Source: Calditrichia bacterium (lineage in GTDB: Bacteria > Calditrichota > Calditrichia > RBG-13-44-9 > J075). Taken from it: a stretch of DNA of 64,000 bases. Position numbers and translations under genes: made by a program. The notes beneath the pieces are model-generated. The model saw only the letters and a program-made list of their open reading frames with translations. It did no database searches and had not been told where the DNA came from. Shown piece after piece: positions 59,601 through 64,000 of this stretch; the stretch's first letter is position 1; each line of letters starts with the position of its first letter. Where the stretch lies: assembly GCA_028284905.1 (NCBI GenBank), contig JANQQU010000012.1:124001-188000 (forward strand), written 5' to 3'.

Positions 59601-60870
59601 CTATCTTGGTGCCAATCCAAAGCCGATCCCGGGATTCATCCTCATAAATAGCGGTAACTTCGTTGATAAAACTGCTGCCCGGTCCCTGTCCAAACCGGAT
59701 GTAATTGGAAAAGGGACTTCCCGACGGTTTAAATTTGTTAACACCGCCTCCCCAGGTACCCAGCCAAAAAATGCCGGAACGATCTTCGTAAATATTAAAG
59801 ACGACATTATGACTTAAACTTTTCGGATCAAGCGGATCGTAAGTATAATCGGTTAAGATGTTTGTGAGAGGATCAAGCTTGTTGATGCCCCCTTCCCAGG
59901 TGCCAAACCAAATATTGCTCTTATCATCTTCCCAGATACACTTGATCCAATCTTTACTGATTGAATATGATTCTTTAAAATTGCCCCTGTGCACAGAAAA
60001 AGTTTCGGTTTGCCGGTCAAAATTGTTTAAGCCGCCGTTGGTGCCAATCCAAAGATTTCCGCGTTTATCTTCATGTATTGCCGTCACCCAATTATCACTC
60101 AAGCTGCCCGGGTTGTTATCATCACGTTCGTAACTGTAAAAAGTGTCAGTCGCCTTATTGTACTTATGCAGACCGCCATGACTTGCATCGTAATGCCCTA
60201 CCCCAATCCAGAGAACATTAAAGCGATCTTCGCGTATCACGTTAATGAAGCCATTGCGTATCGTACCAGGGGTGTGGATATCGGGAAGATACCTTTTGAA
60301 TGAAAGCTGATTTTTGTCGCTTGATTCCCTTTCATTTCCCTCGGCCGCTTTTGTACCTGTTCGCTTATTGAGGCCATTGGCGGTACCGATCCAAAATGTG
60401 CCGGATTCATCCTGATATATTACCCGGATTTCATTATTGGATAAACTGTTCGGATCTTGCGAGTCGTGGTGAAACCTGCTAAATGTCTCTGTGATAAGAT
60501 CGAATTTGTTTAAACCGTTTTGAGTGCCAATCCAAAGGTTGTTTTCCCTATCTTCATAAAGTGACCAAATTTTATTGTCACTTAAGCTATTAACATTATT
60601 CGAATTATGGTAATAATTAGTGAAGCGATACCCATCATAGCGGGATAAACCGCTTTGGGTGCCGAACCACATAAACCCCTGCCGATCCTGGATGATAACA
60701 TTGACATAACCATGTGGCAATCCATCCTCCACGGCCAGATGATCGAAAGTAATGTTGTCTTTACCGGAAAGTTTAAATATCGAATTGACGGTGGATTGTG
60801 GCAGCAGTCCGGAGGTGGCTGCTAAAAAGAAGCAAAGTATTGATACTATAAGATTATAATTAGTAGTCAT
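56632..60870 (-). CDS. Hybrid two-component system: periplasmic propeller / kinase / receiver / AraC (2)
   Basis: This 1412-residue hybrid regulator has a signal peptide (1-25). A periplasmic sensor of about fourteen Reg_prop blades follows (about 40-700; IYEDKSGTLWLATLNGLNKFD and many near copies), then a Y_Y_Y domain (about 745-815) and a transmembrane helix (about 822-842). The kinase (FFANISHEFRTPLTLILG, YNILSNAFKF, NTGPGIP, GTGIGLALVKE), receiver (VISDVMMPEMDG, YLTKPF) and AraC domain (GQLHRKLKALIDQSPSEFIRNFRLQRA) complete it. Its blades are more regular than those of the first hybrid. The last residues come from an octamer repeat. The nearest plausible target is the protease gene beyond its 3' end, which has a tandem repeat upstream. 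Confidence 0.95.
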   Translation of the reverse strand: MTTNYNLIVSILCFFLAATSGLLPQSTVNSIFKLSGKDNITFDHLAVEDGLPHGYVNVIIQDRQGFMWFGTQSGLSRYDGYRFTNYYHNSNNVNSLSDNKIWSLYEDRENNLWIGTQNGLNKFDLITETFSRFHHDSQDPNSLSNNEIRVIYQDESGTFWIGTANGLNKRTGTKAAEGNERESSDKNQLSFKRYLPDIHTPGTIRNGFINVIREDRFNVLWIGVGHYDASHGGLHKYNKATDTFYSYERDDNNPGSLSDNWVTAIHEDKRGNLWIGTNGGLNNFDRQTETFSVHRGNFKESYSISKDWIKCIWEDDKSNIWFGTWEGGINKLDPLTNILTDYTYDPLDPKSLSHNVVFNIYEDRSGIFWLGTWGGGVNKFKPSGSPFSNYIRFGQGPGSSFINEVTAIYEDESRDRLWIGTKIDLTLFDRKEQTGKVLLQRETVYAINQDSAGTIWIGAENGVFTFDSNGNPRHQYLEDSADQHGLSTRGVNSIFVDSEDVIWVGAAKALNKFDPQTNTFTQYQYDNVNPENPSNDIHTIYEDKSGTLWLATLNGLNKFDRKTTTFTHYHSSSQQFPGLIDNNIETIFEDKSGTLWLGTNNGLSKMVVKDGSASSINYTTADGLPGNIIGGILEDGSGNLWISTNYGLCVFDPRENRFKVYYKEDGLPGNMFNARANFQNAAGEMFFGGNNGFMVFHPDSIIKKSHIAPVVLTGFKKFNKTVSLDTAVTKIQTLRLPYDENVFSLEFASLDYTNPEKNQYAYKLEGFSENWINTGNKRDATFTNLDPGTYTFRVKGSNYDGIWNENGTSLRILITPPWWRTWWAYLLYFILAGAILYSLRRYDLHRQRLKHQLEMELAHSEQLQEVDRMKSRFFANISHEFRTPLTLILGPLENWMKDKNIADSLKPQFKMMHNNATRLRQLINQLLELAKLEAGAVKLQAANGDIAQLLRRIFTTFSSLAERKQITLAFNNAPLHNSNGLTAINIYFDRDKLEQVFYNILSNAFKFTPAEGKISVNVSVGSDNDRRLPERSAASEFVEIRISNTGPGIPADKLPNIFDRFYQADDDNTRKHEGTGIGLALVKELVELHHGAVSATSIVDDTTTFTVLLPMGKKHLQLEEIVEPTDQTAQDLPTAMIPVEDTELTGPENNRPQQTEALTDATLILIVEDHTDLRSFIRENLSAEYRVIEAENGKAGLEKAMETIPDLVISDVMMPEMDGYQLCDALKRNIKTNHIPVVLLTARAAREKKIAGLEFGADDYLTKPFDPEELQIRVRNLINIRQQMREKFSQEMRLGPAEVTVPSTQKIFLERLNEILEEHIEDENFNVETLGSEIGMSRGQLHRKLKALIDQSPSEFIRNFRLQRAADLIRQDAGNMAEIAYMVGFSSQAYFTRSFQDLFGCTPSEYRRQMSK

Positions 60871-61005
60871 CGCAAATCTTATCCCGCTATGAAATTTTCC
60901 GCTAATTCGAAATTCTCCCTTTGATGTTTTTCGTAGCGGACTGTTTCTTAAGCATTGTAAGAAATATTCCCAATTATTCCAAAAATGATCCAGGGGAAAT
61001 AACGC

Positions 61006-61035
61006 TGCAGGGAAAATTCACGAATTTTCCCTGCA
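61006..61035. repeat. Near-perfect 30-base palindrome after the second ELWxxDGT gene
   Basis: TGCAGGGAAAATTC pairs perfectly with GAATTTTCCCTGCA, with one unmatched central pair. It lies 25 bases past the stop of the leftward gene at 61061. It shares the GAAAATTCAYGAATTTTC core with the palindrome at 45626-45661, which follows the paralogous gene. Confidence 0.8.
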
Positions 61036-61060
61036 TAGGCAATTGCAACCGCCCAAACAA

Positions 61061-64000
61061 TTATTTAATCAGTATCATCTTTCGCACCTGCTGGAATTTT
61101 TTACCGACCTGGATGTGGTAGAAATACAATCCGCTCGCTACCTGGTTGCCGCCGGTGGTTTTACCGTTCCAGCGCAGATTATGGTAACCCGCCGCCATAT
61201 TTTCATTTACCAGGGTATTCACCAATTGTCCTGCCACGTTGTAAATTTTCAAGGTTACGTGGTTTGCTTCCGGCAGAGCGAATTTGATAATAGTACTTGG
61301 GTTAAACGGATTCGGATAATTCTGCGAAAGCGCATAAGTCTCCGGCAACGCTGCTCCTGTTACTGCCACGTCCTTCCGCAAACCGCGTCCGTGTTCCAGG
61401 GCGATATGCGCATCCCTCCAGGCGTCTCGGAACTCCTTGACAGCCGAATCGTGGTCGCCGGCGTCAATTTCTTGCTGCGCGTCCTCCATGTCTTCCTGAG
61501 CATCTGCTATTTTGTTATCGACCGACGGGTTGCCGGCGTATGCCTGGGCTTCCGCCAATTTTACTTCAGCCAGCATTTTTGCCAAGTCGACGATTTCATT
61601 TATTTCATCGGTTGCCACTGCACCGTCTGCTTCCGCGTCCTGTAGTTGTTCGACAGCGTCGCGCAGATCGTCGAAACCATCACGAATTTCACCTTCATTG
61701 AAATCTTCAATGGCGTCTTCCAGCTGTTCAATCGCATCTTCCAGATCCGCATTGGCGTTATTGTTATAACCGCCGTTATCGATTAAATCCTGAATACTGC
61801 TGATTGCGATATTTACATCTTTCTCTGCATCCATACCCTGGGCAATGGCGCTGCCGAGGTGGATGGCGCGCTGTAATTCCTTGCGGGCACTGGCCAGGCG
61901 GCGGATGGCCTGGTCCGGGTTGCCGTCCGCCAGCTCCTGCATCGCGTCATCGATCAGCTCCTGGGCATCGGCGATATAATCATCGATTGCCGGATTGCCG
62001 GCGTAGCTACTGGCTTCTGCCAAATCATCCTGCACAATATTATCCGCGACGGCAACTACTTCATCAATCGCGCCATCGGCATCTGCGCCGTCTTCCACTG
62101 CTTTTAAGAGGTCTTCGACCGCGTCTTCCAGGTCCTTATACGCTTCCTGGTAATCGTTATGGGTAAAGTCATCAACCGCCTCCTGTAAATCTTCACAGGC
62201 ATCTTCAACATGATCAACGGCACCGGCAGGCAGGTTGGGGTCGCTAAGCAGCGTTGTCAGATTGTCGATAATATCATCCAGCACATGCCAGGGCAGGGTC
62301 TCGCCACCGATCTCCAATTTCCAGAGTTCGCCTCCGGAAAAGCCGTCATCGGCAGAAAAATATAAATCATTATTAAAATTAACCAGGCTGAGCGGATCGG
62401 CGCCAATAGCACCCGGGTAGAGATCCGTTAACCGCGTGGTGCCGCCTGCCGTACCATCGCTTTGCCAGATTTCATAACCGCTAATGCCGTCATTGGCGGA
62501 AAAATAGAGCATATTGTCAATAATCGTAAAGCCACTCGGGGAAGCATGGTTAAAATCACCGGGATATATTTCCAGCACTTGCTCTACCTGACCACCAGCG
62601 CTTAATTTCCATAATTCCCCACCACTCAGGTACGAACCGGTTGCCCGGAAAAATAATTCACCATCATACGCGATTAAGCTTCCCGGGGAAGAAGAGCCGC
62701 TGCCTTGCAGAATATCTGCTACCTGCTGGAAATTACCTACCTCTCCATTGGTTTTCCATAGCTCACGGCCATCGTTGCCATCGTTTGCCTGGAAATAAAG
62801 TTCCCCATTAAAAACGGCAAACTCCGCAGGATGGGCACCACGGTTGCCGGGGCGAATTTCCCCAATTTGCATCGTATTAGCCGCTGTACCATCGCTTTTC
62901 CATAATTCCCGGCCCGTGCTTGTGGTGAAGGCCGAAAAAACCAGGGTATTGTTAAAAACCATTAAATCCTGGGGTGTTGAGCCGCCACTGCCGCTGACAA
63001 TCTCCACAGCCAATACAGCCTGGCCGCTCACCTTGTCTATTTTCCACAATTCTCGGCCGTTCTGCCCGTCATCTGCGCTAAAAAAGAGGGTGTTATTAAA
63101 AACGGCCAGGTCAATCGGCGAAGCGCTTGCACTGCCGTTGCGTATATTGGCAACCAATGTTACGCTGCCATCCGCACCGCTTAATTTGTACAGCTCTTCA
63201 CCATTTACCGGTTCATACGCCTTGAAATAAAGATCATTACCACAAACCGTTAAATGTTGCGGATAAGCATTTCCACTACCCGGAAAAATATCCGCCACCC
63301 GCGATACACTACCGCTTGCATTATCGTAACGCCATAACTCTGACCCGCTAATGCCATCATTCGCGGCAAAAACCAGACCATCCTGAAATACAGTCATTGT
63401 TTCATTGATGCTGGCGGATAGCGTTGCCGTGTTCAAATCTTTCAGCTGCGCTGTGCCGCCGGTTGTGCCATCGCTTTTCCAGAGTTCGGTATTCTCCCCG
63501 CCATCCTTTGCCCCAAAAAAGAATGCGTTCCCCATTGTGGTCATGTTAAAGAGTTCGCTATTCCCGCTGCCGGGCAGAATATCTTTCACAAGCACCGCCT
63601 GGCCACTATTATTGTCCAGTTTCCACAATTCCGGGCCTTTACTGCCGTCATCCGCTGCAAAAAAGAGTTCGCCATTCAAAACTGTAAAATAAAAGGGAAA
63701 TGATCCTTCATTACCATCGTTGATATCTGCAACTTGTTCGGCGTTACCAACAGTGCCGTTTGTTTTCCACAATTCGGAACCCGTAAAACCGTTATTCGCC
63801 TGGAAATAAAGCGCGCCGTTAAATGGAATCATCCCTACCGGATAACTGTCACCGCCGTCCGGATAAATATCGGTAACCCTGAGGGCATTGCCTGCTGAGC
63901 CATTCGTTTTCCATAACTCCTGTCCGTTCGTATTATCCCGCGCGGAAAAAAACAATTCACCGTTGAAGACCGTTAAGTATTCCGGGGAAGCCGAACGCGA
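61061..64000 (-). CDS. T9SS-secreted ELWxxDGT-repeat protein (partial, N-terminus beyond the window)
   Basis: The frame is open to the last base of the window, so the N-terminus and signal peptide are missing; 979 residues are visible. Eleven ELWK-type repeats plus a terminal one are present, more varied than in the paralog at 45.7 kb (ELWKLDNNSGQ, ELWRYDNASGS, ELYKLSGADGS). A helical Asp/Ala/Glu-rich region (about 300 residues) is very similar to that of the paralog (DAVEQLQDAEADGA, EIVDLAKMLAEVKLAEAQAYAGNP). A T9SS sorting domain (QNYPNPFNPSTIIKFALPEANHV) follows. The helical and sorting regions are better conserved between the two genes than the repeats. Surface location is expected; the function is unknown. 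Confidence 0.92.
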   Translation of the reverse strand, partial: SRSASPEYLTVFNGELFFSARDNTNGQELWKTNGSAGNALRVTDIYPDGGDSYPVGMIPFNGALYFQANNGFTGSELWKTNGTVGNAEQVADINDGNEGSFPFYFTVLNGELFFAADDGSKGPELWKLDNNSGQAVLVKDILPGSGNSELFNMTTMGNAFFFGAKDGGENTELWKSDGTTGGTAQLKDLNTATLSASINETMTVFQDGLVFAANDGISGSELWRYDNASGSVSRVADIFPGSGNAYPQHLTVCGNDLYFKAYEPVNGEELYKLSGADGSVTLVANIRNGSASASPIDLAVFNNTLFFSADDGQNGRELWKIDKVSGQAVLAVEIVSGSGGSTPQDLMVFNNTLVFSAFTTSTGRELWKSDGTAANTMQIGEIRPGNRGAHPAEFAVFNGELYFQANDGNDGRELWKTNGEVGNFQQVADILQGSGSSSPGSLIAYDGELFFRATGSYLSGGELWKLSAGGQVEQVLEIYPGDFNHASPSGFTIIDNMLYFSANDGISGYEIWQSDGTAGGTTRLTDLYPGAIGADPLSLVNFNNDLYFSADDGFSGGELWKLEIGGETLPWHVLDDIIDNLTTLLSDPNLPAGAVDHVEDACEDLQEAVDDFTHNDYQEAYKDLEDAVEDLLKAVEDGADADGAIDEVVAVADNIVQDDLAEASSYAGNPAIDDYIADAQELIDDAMQELADGNPDQAIRRLASARKELQRAIHLGSAIAQGMDAEKDVNIAISSIQDLIDNGGYNNNANADLEDAIEQLEDAIEDFNEGEIRDGFDDLRDAVEQLQDAEADGAVATDEINEIVDLAKMLAEVKLAEAQAYAGNPSVDNKIADAQEDMEDAQQEIDAGDHDSAVKEFRDAWRDAHIALEHGRGLRKDVAVTGAALPETYALSQNYPNPFNPSTIIKFALPEANHVTLKIYNVAGQLVNTLVNENMAAGYHNLRWNGKTTGGNQVASGLYFYHIQVGKKFQQVRKMILIK

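Noticed and set aside
1-64000. rRNA, tRNA, prophage or insertion-sequence genes
   Set aside because: I looked for them in the intergenic regions and among the coding frames and saw no cloverleaf-like sequence, transposase or phage protein.

Overview
The window is chromosomal DNA of a Gram-negative bacterium of the Fibrobacterota-Chlorobiota-Bacteroidota (FCB) superphylum. Calditrichota, KSB1-like or a related lineage seems the best fit. Seven genes end in the type IX secretion (T9SS) type A sorting domain, with a YPNPFNP box, a WDGKN box, a SGxYFY box and a basic tail. There are also Bacteroidota-style hybrid two-component regulators and a TonB-dependent receptor with a carboxypeptidase-regulatory-like domain. 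The phylum is inferred; no rRNA, tRNA or core marker gene is present.

Layout. 1-16.3 kb holds mostly housekeeping and membrane genes: a partial CDS, a four-helix-bundle gene between inverted repeats, a tandem SLATT/DUF4231 membrane protein, an ABC-F ATPase, a LemA-TPM-TPM cluster, a 1417-residue membrane sensor fused to a P-loop NTPase, a TonB-dependent receptor, a coiled-coil membrane protein and a PQQ-like beta-propeller. 16.3-28.2 kb is a multiheme cytochrome locus of two divergent operons. The leftward operon encodes a sigma-54 activator without a receiver domain, a 17-heme/cytochrome-b fusion resembling Geobacter CbcL, a 7-heme NapC/NirT protein resembling ImcH, and a tetraheme c554-like protein. 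The rightward operon encodes a degenerate receiver-domain protein, a 9-heme lipoprotein, an outer-membrane beta-barrel, an 11-heme periplasmic cytochrome and a 9-heme CxxxxCH/CxxCH lipoprotein. Together they carry 57 heme-binding motifs. Between the operons lie a -24/-12 sigma-54 promoter and upstream inverted repeats that look like enhancer sites. The simplest reading is a quinol-to-cell-surface electron conduit for extracellular electron transfer, switched on by a sigma-54 activator.

28.2-35 kb holds an NHL-propeller secreted protein, a membrane-bound AraC regulator, a rhodanese, a decayed kelch gene and a CNB-kinase-receiver-AraC fusion. 35-64 kb is almost all leftward: three tandem giant secreted paralogs, two ELWxxDGT-repeat proteins with helical stalks (one runs off the window end), a T9SS subtilase and two full hybrid two-component systems. 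Short tandem heptamer/octamer repeats recur in at least ten places, mostly just past stop codons. One array is read in frame inside a kinase ATP-binding domain.
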